Source: Okapia johnstoni
Lineage: Eukaryota > Chordata > Mammalia > Artiodactyla > Giraffidae
Direction: 5' to 3'
Length of the DNA stretch: 64,000 bases
NCBI GenBank assembly: GCA_024291935.2
Contig: CM044321.1
Coordinates: 57,654,985-57,718,984, forward strand
Both the position numbers and the translations under genes were made by a program. The notes beneath the pieces are model-generated. The model was not told the origin of the DNA. It did no database searches and saw nothing but the letters and a program-made list of their open reading frames with translations. Positions within the stretch are counted from its first letter, which is position 1. Each line of letters begins with the position of its first letter. This document shows, in pieces, positions 34,666 through 46,950 of the stretch.

Positions 34666-35975
34666 CTTTTGGTAATCTAATCACACGGACCACAGCCTTG
34701 TCTAACTCAATGAAACTAAGCCATACTGTAGGGGGCCACCCAAGACGGATGGGTCATGGTGGAGAGGTCTGACAGAATGTGGTCCACTGGAGAAGGGAAT
34801 GGCAAACCACTTCAGTATTCTTGCCTTGAGAACCCCATGAACAGTATGAAAAGGCAAAAAGATAGGACACTGAAAGATGAACTCCCCAGGTTGGCAGGTG
34901 CCCAATATGCTACTGGAGATCAGTGGAGAAATAACTCCAGAAAGAATGAAGGGATGGAGTTAAAGCAAAACAACACCCAGCTGTGGATGTGACTGGTGAT
35001 AGAAGCAAAGTCCGATGCTGTAAAGAGCAATATTGCATAGGAACCTGGAATCAAGGCAAACTGAATCATGGCATGAATCAATCATAGCATGGTCCATGAA
35101 TCAAGGCAAACTGGAAGTGGTCAAACAAGATGGCAAGAGTGAATGTTGACATTCTAGGAATCAGCAAACTAAGATGGACTTGAATGGATGAATTTAACTC
35201 AGATGACCATTGTATCTACTACTGTGGGCAAGAATCCCTTAGAAGAAATGGCGTAGCCATCATAGTCAACAAAAGAGTCCAAAATGCAGTACTTGAATGC
35301 AATATCAAAAATGACAGAATGATCTCTGTTCGTTTCCAAGGCAAACCATTCAATATCACGGTAATCCAAGTTTATGCCCCGACCAATAACGCTGAAGAAG
35401 CTGAAGTTGAACGGTTCTATGAAGACCTACAAGACGTTTTAGAACTAACACCCAAAAAATGTCCTTTTCATTATACGGGACTGGAATGCAAAAGTAGGAC
35501 ATCAGGAAACACCTGGAGTAACAGGCAAATTTGGCCTTGGAGTACAGAATGAAGCAGGGCAAAGGCTAATAGAGTTTTGTCGAGAGAACGCACTGGTCAT
35601 AGCAAACACCCTCTTCCAACAACACAAGAGAAGACTCTACACGTGGACATCACCAGATGGTCAACACCAAAATCAGATTGATTATATTCTTTGCAACCAA
35701 AGATGGAGAAGCTCTATACAGTCAGCAAAAACAAGACTGGGAGCTGACTGTGGCTCAGATCATGAACTCCTTATTGCCAAATTCAGACTTAAATTGAAGA
35801 AAGTGGGGAAAACCACTAGACCATTCAGGTATGACCTAAATCAAATCCCTTATGATTATACAGTAGAAGTGACAAATAGATTTAAGGGACTAGATCTGAT
35901 GGACAGAGTGCCTGGTGAACTATGGACGGAGGTTCGTGACATTGTACAGGAGACAGGAATCAAGACAGGAGTGTC
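34666..35975 (+). mobile_element. BovB 5' half: leader and endonuclease domain, 3' truncated
   Basis: The sequence follows the BovB 5' region ('gggtcatggtggagaggtc'), then the AP-like endonuclease coding region. Visible motifs are VIQVYAPTNN (about 35362-35391), SPDGQHQNQIDYIL (about 35651-35692) and GADCGSDHELL (about 35740-35772). The copy is dead: a stop occurs at 35180-35182, and a 2-base loss near 35451-35462 shifts the frame. A local duplication of 'atcaaggcaaactg' sits near 35049-35113. Similarity ends abruptly after 'acaggaatcaagac', before the reverse transcriptase. Confidence 0.92.
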
Positions 35976-36039
35976 TTGACATGCTTGGCCTTCACGTTAC
36001 ATACCGATTTTAGAAATGGCCTCTCAGTACACACAGACA

Positions 36040-36290
36040 CAACCTTCTGAGATTCGGATTTGGATTACTTTGCGTCTGTAGATCAAATTAGGAGAGAATT
36101 GACATCTTTACAGTATTGAGTCTTTCAATCCTTAAAGTTCAAGTTGGTATATCTAAGCTATTATAAATTGTATGCATGTGTATGAAATTTCATGTTCTGT
36201 TGTTGGTAAATACAGTTTATTTTTGAATATTGCTTTAGTATCTAGCAACCTTGCAGGATAATAATCTCTTGTTACATTTTTATTACAAGA
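36040..36290 (-). mobile_element. Probable L1 ORF2 fragment, antisense
   Basis: Weak complement L1 resemblance: 'gatcaaattaggagagaatt', 'catctttacagtattgagtc' and 'tagtatctagcaaccttgc'. Confidence 0.55.
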
Positions 36291-37579
36291 GAGTGGTACC
36301 CCTCCCGTTTTTATCCCTTGATTCTTGGACTTGGACCGGCTATGAGAGAAACAGCAACATATATTGGACACCAGTTTAGAGCATATGCCACCTCCTAGGA
36401 AACCTTGCTGCAGCCCTGTATTGACACTTAGCTGTTTCTATAACTTAAAACATTAAATTTTTTACAGTATTTTAATGAAATATTTATGAGTATATACACA
36501 CACTTAAACCTGTTGTGGAAGACAGAATCATCAAATCTAAAGGGAACAGCATCTTAGGGAAATAAAGCATAATAGTCATGGAATTTTGATGGACTCTGAT
36601 CTAAAAACAATAGATATTCTATTAAATTAACTCCTGGATAGTCTACAGTTAGAATAATTCCTAATTCTCTAGTTAAGGAATTCTGTACTTAGTCAGCTCC
36701 TGTGCCCCAGAATCATGTAAGAATTGTTGACTTTTAAGAAATGTAAGTTGGACTGAAGTGAGGAAGAAATAAGGAATAACTGGTAAGCAGCACTGAATAA
36801 ATAAGGAAATGCATTCAACTGAAATTTTTCCATGGGATACTGAAAATTCTTTAAAGTGAATCTGAGTATAAACTTCTGTAATAAGAGACACTAAATGAAA
36901 AGGAGGCTGCTTATAAAGATGATTTTTCCCATGATCTTTTGTATGTTCTTACGTTAGCTTAATACAAAGCGAGATTTTTTTTTGTCAAAAATCATACAGA
37001 TGTTTGTAGAACTAGAAGTTGAATTCTGCTTTTTCAGTTCTCATGTTTCCTTTTCAATAATAAACTTACGGTTGTTTTATACTCAAGTACTGTTGTATAT
37101 CTACTTACCGCGAGATAAAACGCCCAGGATTCAAATTCCTGAAATGCATTTATGTGATATTTCAAAAAAGAACATTTTGAAAATCAGACAAATATGCACA
37201 CATATAAACACATGACAGAAAATTACACAAGAAATTATAAGCAGGGACTGACCCCAGAAAAAGAGTTTATATTTTATACAACCTTTTGTACTGTTTGAGT
37301 ATTTTTTTAATCTTGTGGATTTATTACTTTTTAAACTTAAAAAAAAAGTTCTAACAATTTAAAAAAGGAAAACAACCATGCAGTTCCAAGTGTACATACA
37401 CATATATCACAGGAAGAAAAGCTCTACACATATATATCCGTTTATTAACAGTGGTTCTTCTTAGGAAAGAGGAGTTTGTTGGCAAGAGGTTAAAATTTTG
37501 CTTTATCTGAACTGTTTAAGATTTTAAGAATGTCTTTATTTAAAACCATCATAAGTCAGAAGAGTGCACAAATCATTCC

Positions 37580-38165
37580 TGTACAGGCCAATTAAAAAAA
37601 CTGAAAGGAGCATAACCCCTGTAACCATCCTCAGGTCAAGAAATAGAACTTTACCAGCACCCCCAAGAGACTGCTTGGGAAGGATTTGAAAGGTAATCCC
37701 AAGAAGTCTCTTGGGAAGGATTATGCTTTTAATCCTTCCTAGAAATATTCCCTCTCTCCCAAAGAGTATCTATCCCTTTTTACTTCCCCAAACCAAAGAT
37801 TAGTTTTGCCTGTCTTTGAATTTTACATAAGTAGAATTATACAGTGTGCATTATTTCGGTCAACACAATACATATGACATTCATTCCTGTTACCATTCAT
37901 AGCATACATAGAATTTGCTGTATAATATTCCATCCTATAAATATGCCTCAAGTGCTTCAATGTATTGTTGATGGAAAATTGGGTTGTTTCTGGTTTTTGC
38001 TTATCACAGGTGATTCTTCAAGAACATTTCCTGTACACAACTTTTGCACATATGTATGCTTTTCTTTTGGGTACATACCTAGTAATGGAGGGCTTGGGTC
38101 ATAGGGAATATATTAATATATGTTCAAGTAGTAACTGCTATGATTTTTGTTTGTTTATTTCTACT
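37580..38165 (-). mobile_element. L1 3' region, antisense
   Basis: Complement L1 phrases: 'caggtcaagaaatagaactt', 'cagcacccccaagagactg' and 'tttgggtacatacctagtaa'. A short perfect palindromic arm pair, CCCAAGA/TCTTGGG, lies at 37698-37704 and 37709-37715. Confidence 0.75.
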
Positions 38166-38654
38166 TAAACATCCCCAATACCTCAAATACAATTGAACTC
38201 CTCTCATATTCCCTCAAACACCAAGCGTTTATTACTGCTTCACTTTTCCATTATTGTAGAGGACTGTTATTTTCCCCAAATAGCTGCTGCTTCCCTCTAG
38301 GGTGAGATTATTTTTTCCTGTCCTACTATTGGCAAAAAACAACAACAACAAAGGTTTCCAAAGAGGCAGCACCAGTTCCACAAGCAGTATGTTTTTGGCT
38401 GTTGCTCTGCAGTCAAATCAACATTTGAAATTGTCTGTCTGTTTCATTTTATCTATTATCTTGATAGATACATATACTATTTGAATTTTAAAGGAAATAT
38501 CCACGTGCCTCCTGTGTGAACAAAAATATATATGCCTCCACTTGGGGAATATCTGAATAAAATACCTATTGTTAGTAAACATCAATTCCAGTGTCTCATA
38601 AGTATTTGTAAACATATAATTGACCGCTTATTGGTCTGTGTACCTATGTAATAT

Positions 38655-38859
38655 GCTTCCCTAATGGCTCAGTAGGTAAAGAATCTGCCTGAAGTGCAGG
38701 AGACCCAGGTTTGATCCCTGAGTCTGGAAGATCCTCTGGAAAAGGGCATGGCAACCCACTCTAGTATTCTTGCCTGGAGAATCCCATGGACAGAGGAGCC
38801 TGGTGGGCTTGGTCCATGCTGTCACAAAGAGTCAGACACGACTGAGCGACTTAACACAC
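38655..38859 (+). mobile_element. Bov-tA SINE with TSD
   Basis: Full-length + strand copy flanked by the exact 13-base duplication acctatgtaatat at 38642-38654 and 38860-38872. Confidence 0.95.
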
Positions 38860-39410
38860 ACCTATGTAATATAAAAACTGATGTTTTAAAGCTAAAACCA
38901 TTGGTAAACTTAACTGGCACATTATTGAGTTCTTAGTGTATAAGGGAAGAATTTCATGTTAGCTGCAAAGTTGGCAACAAAGTGCCTGTATGTAACAAGG
39001 TACCCTATCTTCTTGGGGATGATTCATTGGACTAATTAAGGGTTTTGGGAGAAAAAGGAGTTTGGAACTGTTTTGAAGAAGGGAAGTGCTAATTAAAACC
39101 TTAGTGATAATAAATATTAAGAAACCTGAAATATAGTAAGTCTGTGGAGCAGTGGAATCCCTCGTACACTGCTGGCACAATTATTTTTGAAAGTGGTCTG
39201 GCAATATTTAATAAAGCTGAAAAAGTGCAGACCTAAAATCTAATATAATATTCTTCTAGGTAGTTATCCTACAGAAAATCCTATACATGTATACAAGGGC
39301 ACATGTGCATGCCTGTTCATTGCTTTGTAATAACAAGAAAACAAGAAGTAATATAAATATCTAACAGTAGAGAAATGAATAGGGTTTGGAGGATTCATAT
39401 GATAGAATGC

Positions 39411-39630
39411 CTCTGTGTGTGCTGTCACTTCAGTCATGTCTGACTCTTTGAAACCCCATGGACTGTAGCCCACCAGGCTCCTCTGTCCATGGGTTTCTCC
39501 AGGCAAGAGTAATGGATTGGGTTGCCTTGCCTTCCTGCAAGGGATCTTCCCAGCTCAGGAATCAAATGTGTCTCTTATGTCTCCCGCATTGGCATGCAGC
39601 TTCTTTACCATGAGCGCCACCTGGGAAGCC
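39411..39630 (-). mobile_element. Bov-tA SINE with TSD
   Basis: Complement copy flanked by a 17-base duplication with one mismatch: ttcatatgatagaatgc at 39394-39410 and ttcatatgatggaatgc at 39631-39647. Confidence 0.95.
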
Positions 39631-39750
39631 TTCATATGATGGAATGCTAGAATATGATTACCAGTATTCCATTGTATGAATCTATACTATGGTAAATCTT
39701 AAAAAGTAAAGGGTGCATAAAACAGCAAATTAGAAAAGGATACTATATAT

Positions 39751-39774
39751 GATCATTATATTAATATAATGATC
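39751..39774. repeat. 24-base perfect palindrome
   Basis: The half-site GATCATTATATT is followed without a spacer by its exact reverse complement. It lies inside the L1 3' relic. Confidence 0.97.
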
Positions 39775-40130
39775 CCACTGACATAAACTGGAAAAGAAAA
39801 AGCCTTACAAATCAATAGTTATGTATCAGTACTGATATTGGATATATACAGACATGAATATTGAACAAAAATGAAGAAGATACACTGCAAGTTTAGGAAA
39901 AAATGAACTATAAACATACTTCTTTTTTCAAAAGAGCTTCTGATGCAACATTGTAAATCTGCCGGATCTTGTATTCAGAATACGTACAGAACTCTTAGAG
40001 AACTCAGCAGTGAAAAGACAATTAACCCAATTAAAAACTGGGCAAAGGTTTTGAATACTCATTTCTTTAAAGAAGGTATGTACATGACCAATAAGTACAT
40101 TAAAAGTTGTTCAACATCATTAATGTTTCA

Positions 40131-40590
40131 GTTCAGTTCAGTCGCTCGGTCGTGTCTGGCTCTTGGTGACCCCAGTGGACTGCAGCACACCAGGCCTCCC
40201 TGTCTATCACCAACTCCCAGAGTTTACTCAAACTCATTTCCATTGAGTCAGTGATGCCATCCAACCATCTCATCCTCTGTCGTCCCCTTCTCCTCCCACC
40301 TTCAATCTCTCCCAACATCAGGATCTTTTCAAAACAGTCAGTTCTTCGCATCAGGTGGCCAGTGTATTAGAGTTTCAGCTTCAGCATCAGTCCTCCCAAT
40401 GAATATTCAGGACTGATTTCCTTTAGGATGGACTGGTTGGATCTCCTTGCAGTACAAGAGACTCTCAAAAGTCTTCTCCAAAACCACAGTTCAAAAACAT
40501 CAATTCTTTGGCGCTCAGCTTTCTTAATACATCCACACATGACTACTGGAAAAACCATAGCTTTGATTAGACGGACTTTTGTTGGCATTA
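40131..40590 (-). mobile_element. 5'-truncated BovB 3' end, antisense
   Basis: It starts with the complement of the BovB tail ('ttcagttcagtcgctcgg') and reads back into the reverse-transcriptase C-terminal region. Flanking 'cattaatgttt'-like copies suggest a degraded target-site duplication inside the L1. Confidence 0.9.
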
Positions 40591-41064
40591 ATGTTCAGTT
40601 AATTTAATTAATGTTGGCATCAATGTTTAGAAAAATGCAAATGAAATCACTTCATACCCAGTAAAATGGCTAGAATCAAAAAGTCAAATAGTAGCAAGTG
40701 TTAGCAAAAACATGGAAAAATTGGAACGTTCATATGCTGTTGGTGAGAATGTAAACTGGTGTATCCACTTTGTAAACAATCTGGCAATTGCCTAAACAAT
40801 CAAACATGCAGTTGTGATGTGACCCAGCAGTTCTTCTCCTAGATATTTACTCAAGAAAAATGAAAACATATGTCCATATAAAAATTTGTACAGCTTTTCT
40901 ATTAATAGCCCAAAGGTGGTAACAATCCAAATGTCCATCAACAAATGAATAAACAAAGTGTGATACAGTGAAATGTTATTCTGCCATAAACTAATGAAGT
41001 ATTCCACAGTCTAGATAAAAAATTAAATGTAATACAAAAAGAATCCTAATTAAAGGAAATGTTA

Positions 41065-41240
41065 ATTGTTTTTGAGGGTCTGCTGTATGTCAGGCACTGT
41101 GCTGGCATTTTACATACAGTGTTTCTGTTAATCCTTCAAAAACACTACATTTTAGAGAAGAGGACACTAAAGTTCATGGAGTTTAAATAATTTGTCTAAA
41201 AACCACATTTATTAAGCAATAGAGCAGAATTTTAGTATAG
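41065..41240 (-). mobile_element. MIR
   Basis: Complement MIR with 'atgtcaggcactgtgctggc', 'cattttacatacagtgtttc' and 'agaggacactaaagttcatg'. Confidence 0.75.
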
Positions 41241-43526
41241 AATTGTCTTATTCCAAATTCATATTTTTTCTCTTATAGTGCTTTTATTTCTAAAAAAGCA
41301 ATTGTGAAGACAGATGACCCTAATAGAAAGTATTTTCTGTTTATCACATTATATTGCATACCTTGTATTTTAGCTTAGCATTGTAATTGGCTGTAACTAA
41401 TTTCCCTTAATGATTCATCCGTATATCCTCAGCTCTGCAAAACATGCCTAATATTTAGTATTTGCTCATTAATTACTTGTCAGTTAAAAGAGTGGATGGT
41501 TAACAGATTTCAGTTGTTTGTCTATATGGTGGTATTCTTACCTGAGTTTGAAAATGATTTTCCTTCATAGGACTAAGAATTAAACTCAAATTCATTAGTT
41601 TGATAGCTGCCCTTTTATTTACAGTTATTAATCTCTGTGTAGACTTTAGCTGAAATATGTTACATCAGCCAGCCCACCCACAGATTGACAGGATCCAGTG
41701 AAGAACAAAGCATGATGCAAAGTTCTTAATAGTGAAGTCAGCTTAATAACATTTTGATGTTTAAATAATTCATACTTGTTTGTGAAATCAATTTCCTGGC
41801 TTAATTTCTTAGGAAAATCATATAATGAGTTCAAATTTAGACATAATAAGATTGGGTATCTGCAGTTTATCAAGGTAAATAAATCCAGAAATTAGTTGGA
41901 AATACAATTTTGGAGTTTGGGGAATCTAGAGCTATACTCAGTAACCATTAACTACATGTGGCTATTTAATTAAAATTAAGAATATTAGAGAAGATGAGTT
42001 CTTCATTCTCACTGGTCACATTCCAAATGCTCAGTAGCACTTGTGTACATTTTCAGGCCGTGTATAGCCAAATACAGCTAGGGGCTATCACCAGACAGCA
42101 CCATTATAGAATCCTTTCATCATCACAGAAAGTTTTACCAGCTAGCCCTGTTCTCAAAGCCAGAAGAAAAGATTTAGGAGCTATTTAGAGACTGAACAGT
42201 AGTTAATTCAGCAAGCATTTGTTCATCTTCTGTAGTCTCTGCGTATAAAAATAAATAGACTGAAGTAAAGGGCTCAGGTATGTTGTAGCAGATGCAAACA
42301 AGTGAATACAGTCATGTACCAAGTATTGTAACAGAAGGACATATAGAGTGCTGTGTCTCTAATACAGGAATCACCTAACTCTGCTTTAGGGTGTCCACTT
42401 GCTGAAGGATGTGTAGTATTTCCTGAAGAAGGAAATAGTTCCTCATAGGAAAATGTCAGCAGAAGTCAAGTGTGAATCACATTGTGCTGGAGAACAGTAA
42501 ATAAATCATTGGCCAGGAGATGAAGATGAAACTTTTGACTGTGAAATACTAGATTGAACGGAATCGAGCAGCCGGATAGCTGAAAAGCTATAGAGTGGTC
42601 GGTACAGGAAAATATGGAAAGCAAGAGGCAGGCAGGTGTCCAGCATCAGTTCCAGAGAAATCTTATAAACCTTGTGTCCTCTGTATGTTCTCTCTCTGTC
42701 CTGTAAATTGGTGCGTTTCTCCTACGCTAGAGGGCATATCCTTAAAGCAACAGATCTGCACTGATAAAAATAATAAAAAATTGTTCACTCATTATTGTGT
42801 TTCCTTTAAAATATATGTAGATATTATTAATAAATGATTATGCCCTGACATTTGGATAAAGTTTGGCACTTTTGTGTAGTAGTTCAGATTCCAAGGTGGT
42901 AAATGTTCATTTGAAATTGCCTCACTTTAAGTAGTTAGTTGATAAGTTTTAAGTCCACTGCACTGGGAGTTTGCCTTAAGAGAAAGTTTGTTTGAATGGT
43001 CTTGTAAAATGAAGTAACTTTTCAGTAACAACAATAATCTCTTATTTTACTTTAAAAAAAATAAATCTGCATTGGACTAAATGATATCTCAGGTTTCCTT
43101 AGCTCTAACTTTCCCCAGGCTGTATACCCTGTTTGTTTAGAGGTGTTCGTGTCAGGCTTGCTGATTTCTGTTATCTGTCTATGCATCTTGGTCCTTCTCT
43201 TTCCTTCTCACTCCACAGATGTCTTTTTCTGCTGTCTTGCTTTTTTTTGAAAATTATTTCTTTCTTTCAGAAAATAATTTTATATTTGATCCTCTTAAAT
43301 TTTATCTGTTTTCTTCCATAACTTCTCCAAGCCACTGTATTTTTTTTCATTATTTATTAGGAAATTTAGGAAATGTTAAATGTTAGTTACATTTTTCTAG
43401 ATTTTTCTAGTCTTCATTAGTGTATATGCTAAGCATGGTTATAACTTTAATCAGGGACATTTTCATCACACTTTTTTGTGTTACATTTATGTAACATTTT
43501 GTATTAGTATTTGCATGTATCATCAT

Positions 43527-43736
43527 GTTGTTGTTTAGTCACTAAGTTGTATCTGACTCTTTTGCAACCCCATGGACTGTAGCCCTCCAGGCTCCTCTGT
43601 CCATGGGGTTTCCCAAGTAAGAATACTAGAGTAGGTTGCCATTTCCTACTCCAGGGGATCTTCCCAACCCAGGAATTGAACCCACATCTCCTGCATTGGC
43701 AGGTGGATTTGTTACCTCTGAGCGCCCGGGAAGCCC
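43527..43736 (-). mobile_element. Bov-tA SINE with TSD
   Basis: Complement full-length copy; the duplication catgtatcatcat occurs at 43514-43526 and 43736-43748, sharing one base with the element edge. Confidence 0.94.
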
Positions 43737-44485
43737 ATGTATCATCATAGCCTACTTGTAAGAATAATTTAAAAGTCTCCATGGTATGGCATTATTTACA
43801 GTCACTGTCAACTTTAATCTGCCCTTTGGTGGTAGCCATCTCATCCAAAACATATGTTTCAAGCATATGTTTTATCTGTTATTCAGGAAGTAATATAAAT
43901 ATTAGTAGTATGAATATTTAAGTTCAGAATACTTAACGCTCAATAGCTGTATGTATTTCTGTTCAAAATGCTAAGAGCTAGAAGTTAACTATTGGCACAT
44001 ATTCAGGCAATTACTTTTATCGGTTGTCCACTCACCCCCTGTTGACACGATTAACTGAAACCAGGCATTAAAAGCATTTTCTCTAAATAATGACAAAAGA
44101 AAACTGCCTGGCTGATCTGTCCTGTGAATTGGGTGAGGTCTTCAGCATGGCAGCATGGATACGAGGATGTAAGAAATGAAAGAAGCTGAGTGGAGAAGAG
44201 AACCTATTCAGTAATTTTACAGAGCATAGTGTAACTGTCAGATCTGAACTCTGGTTTTTTAAAGGGGTTAGGAATTGGAAGGTCATCAGTGCAGTGTCTT
44301 TTTTATTCCCTTACTTTTGAGCTCCAGCAAGTGAAGTAATTAATTTTTTCAACAAATGTGTAGTCCCCATTTTCCTTCCCTATTAAATAGCATACATCTA
44401 CTCTCTTAACTTGCAACATTAATATCTTGATATGCAGATTTAATCTGCTGTTCTTATAATTAATACTTCTTCCCCTCATTTTAAG

Positions 44486-44561
44486 GTTATTCTGGTACAA
44501 GTTAACCCAGGGGAAGCATTTACAATAAGAAGAGAAGATGGACAGTTTCAGTGCATTACAG
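44486..44561 (+). CDS. FNDC3A: FNDC3A long isoform, second coding exon (residues 34-59)
   Basis: The 76-base exon starts in phase 0 after a CTCATTTTAAG acceptor and ends ACAG|GTAAGA. It encodes VILVQVNPGEAFTIRR through FQCIT plus the first base of a Gly codon. This continues the FNDC3A N-terminal sequence from exon 2 exactly. It ends in phase 1, which also matches the alternative first exon ending at 63820. The next exon (starting in the split Gly codon, then PAQVPMM in the known protein) is beyond the window. The function of this N-terminal segment is not established; no FN3 domain is encoded here. Confidence 0.96.
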
Positions 44562-44654
44562 GTAAGAATGGTAATTTATTATCATTTGAGACAAGACTAA
44601 AGTTTATGCTACATAAAAGTGTTACATGCTTGTGGTTTCTTTCCTTTCTTTCTG

Positions 44655-45170
44655 ACTGCCACCACACCAAGGTGTGAACTTTGCATACTTTATGGCTTAA
44701 CTATTGTAGTAGCATCCTAATTAGTCTCTTTCCCAGGGTTTCTTGGTTAAGATACTATAATGCTGTTCATGTCACTCCCCTGCTCAAAGATCTTTAGTGA
44801 ATCCAGTTCAGTTTCCTTAGTCTTTTTGAAAGATCATTTCATCATTCTCACTTGCTTTTTCCCACTTTCCTTTCAATACTGTTTCCCTTTAGTCTTGCTA
44901 AGTTGGTTTATCTGCTATCTCTGAACCTTTTTTATATTGAATACTTTCTGTACTGTTCTTCTCATCTACAGTTTACCCATATCACCACTACCTCCAGCCT
45001 ATCCAAGTGCTTCCAGACTGAGCTCAGATCTTATCTTTAAAAGGTTTTTTTATAAAGACCCATCATTATGTGTACTCATGTACTGGTTGGATGAATTACT
45101 ACATAATTCTTGTGTAGTAAAAGAATTTTGGTTGTGTAAGTTCCAGCATTCATTCTAACTAAAGAGTCCT
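44655..45170. mobile_element. L2-like ancient LINE relic
   Basis: 'gttcatgtcactcccctgct' followed by 'gatctttagtgaatccagtt' and a run of pyrimidine-rich remnants resembles the L2 3' region. Strongly diverged; orientation not certain. Confidence 0.5.
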
Positions 45171-46709
45171 TGATTCCAAAGTAACCTGTTAATTAAACTA
45201 AAATCTTAGTTAATTTTGGAAGTGAGTACTCTGAGTGAGAGTCCTAAATTTAACAAGTATATCTGTGCAGAGGCGCATTTCAAAGAGTAATCGAGCTAGT
45301 GAACAGTTATTGCTCCTAATAGACCTATATAAATAGGATGCCCACTAGCTAATTTACTAACTCGAATTCCTAATGAAATAAACACTTGTAAGAGAATCTT
45401 TCACTAAACTTCAAAACTTACAGAAATAATGATGCTGTCTTTAGCTTGGTACATAAAACCCTACTTAACAAAAACGTTCAAGGAGTATTAGCTTCCTTCT
45501 GTTTTGATTTCTTAACAACAAAAATGGTGTCTTTTTTACTTTTGATTCTCTATGCTAAAATAATGCCTTTTGCTTAGTTGTGCTGTTGATATTTATTAAA
45601 ACTAACTGCTAAAATATTTTTAAGTATATTGGTATGCTTGTTTGCCTTGGTAACTACTATGGACTGAAAATATATTGTTATACTCAGGGGTATTTTAGTG
45701 TCTTAGAGTTTTCAATATGAGCACCAATTAAGATTGCATGGTAATATGGAAATTTTAATGTAAAAATATAAATGTAGTGAGCCATAAGTAATGCCTAGAT
45801 GTTAATCATTTAGCCAAATCCTGAATTTCTGGCTATTTTTTTATGATTTGACTCTCACGTGTAAAAAAAAAAAATTGTTAAAAAGTGAATTCAGGTTTGT
45901 GGAAAGCTATAGCTCACCTTACCTCGAGAAGTCAGGAACTAATTGGCAGTTGCCCAGTGTGCTGATTCCGAGCCCCTTCACCCACTAGAGTTAGTATGCC
46001 ATTAATACTACGTCTACCTCTAAATCTTCCTGCTTTCCTTTTTGTTTCCAGGTAGCTCTGAGCAGCTTCTCAGTAGTTACTGATGTGTATTTCACCATTG
46101 CTGCTGCTGGTGTCACTTTCTAGTCTGCCAGTGGGAGGTTATAGGACCCTTGTTGCTTCTGCTGTCATCTGACTCCGAGAGTGACCAGCGCTGTTGCTCC
46201 TGGGGCAGTTATTGTCAGCACCTCTGTTCCTGTTTGTCTTCCCTTTACTGCTACTGCTCTTTATTACTGCTTTTCTGCTGTCACATTATCTCCTCATACA
46301 CCTGGTCTTGACTCTTCCTGCCTTTATAGGGGCTTCTGAAGTTAGGGAAGGTTTGTCCCCACTAGTAAGTACCACTCTGTTCTCCACGTATTTTGGGATC
46401 ATGGTGAGGATAAGCACACACGTGGTCAGCTCTTTCATATTTGCCATCTCCTTTGCAGAGCATTTTGTTAGTAAGTCTCCTCCCAGACTGAGCCAGATGA
46501 CATTTAGGTCCTTAGTAAAACAACATTGTGTTAAATACTTACCAGCTCTGTATCCCAGTTATCCCAGCTCTGTTACCCTAGAGTGAGTTCTCTGCACTCC
46601 AAACGTTGGCACTTCTGGCCTTGCTCGTCTCTGTGTTCTAGTCTGAATCCTTGTGCTCGTTAGGTCTGTTCAGAACGCTTTTGGCTTTATGGTTTTACCT
46701 TTGCTAGTA

Positions 46710-46950
46710 GTATCTCATGACTGAAAGCATATACAGAATTTCACTTTGGCTTCTTTTCACTTAGTGTAACAAGTTTGAGAGCCATCCATGTTGTTCACGT
46801 GCCATTAGTTCGCTCATTTTTGTTGCTGAGTTGCGTTACGTTGCATGAGCACCCCCTATTGTGTCTGTTTAATCATTTGTTGACGGACCTTTGAGTTGTC
46901 TCCAGAGTTTGGCTAACATAAATTAAATGGTTGCAAATATTTGTGTTTTT
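46710..46950 (-). mobile_element. L1 3' region, antisense
   Basis: Complement L1 phrases: 'gagccatccatgttgttcac' and 'tttaatcatttgttgacgga', with 'gagttgtctccagagtttgg'. Confidence 0.7.

Larger units (their letters stand above)
39115..41040 (+). mobile_element. L1 3' region, split by Bov-tA and BovB insertions
   Basis: L1 3'-UTR-like pieces lie at about 39115-39393, 39648-40130 ('ccaattaaaaactgggcaaa') and 40600-41040 ('cagcagttcttctcctagat', 'caaatgtccatcaacaaatg'). They are separated by a Bov-tA (39411-39630) and an antisense BovB (40131-40590). The order of the first two pieces relative to an L1 consensus is not fully clear, so more than one L1 may be present. Confidence 0.7.
30837..44485 (+). 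other. FNDC3A: FNDC3A intron 2
   Basis: About 13.6 kb from donor GTAAGG to an acceptor preceded by 'ttcttcccctcattttaag'. It holds L1, BovB, Bov-tA and MIR copies listed separately. The stretches 32650-33330, 36290-37580, 38166-38641 and 41241-43513 show nothing I can name. Confidence 0.9.

Noticed and set aside
46194..46586. 130-codon hydrophobic frame resembling a membrane protein
   Set aside because: The hydrophobicity comes from pyrimidine-rich DNA (CTG/CTT/TTT codons). There is no homologue I recognise and no splice context.
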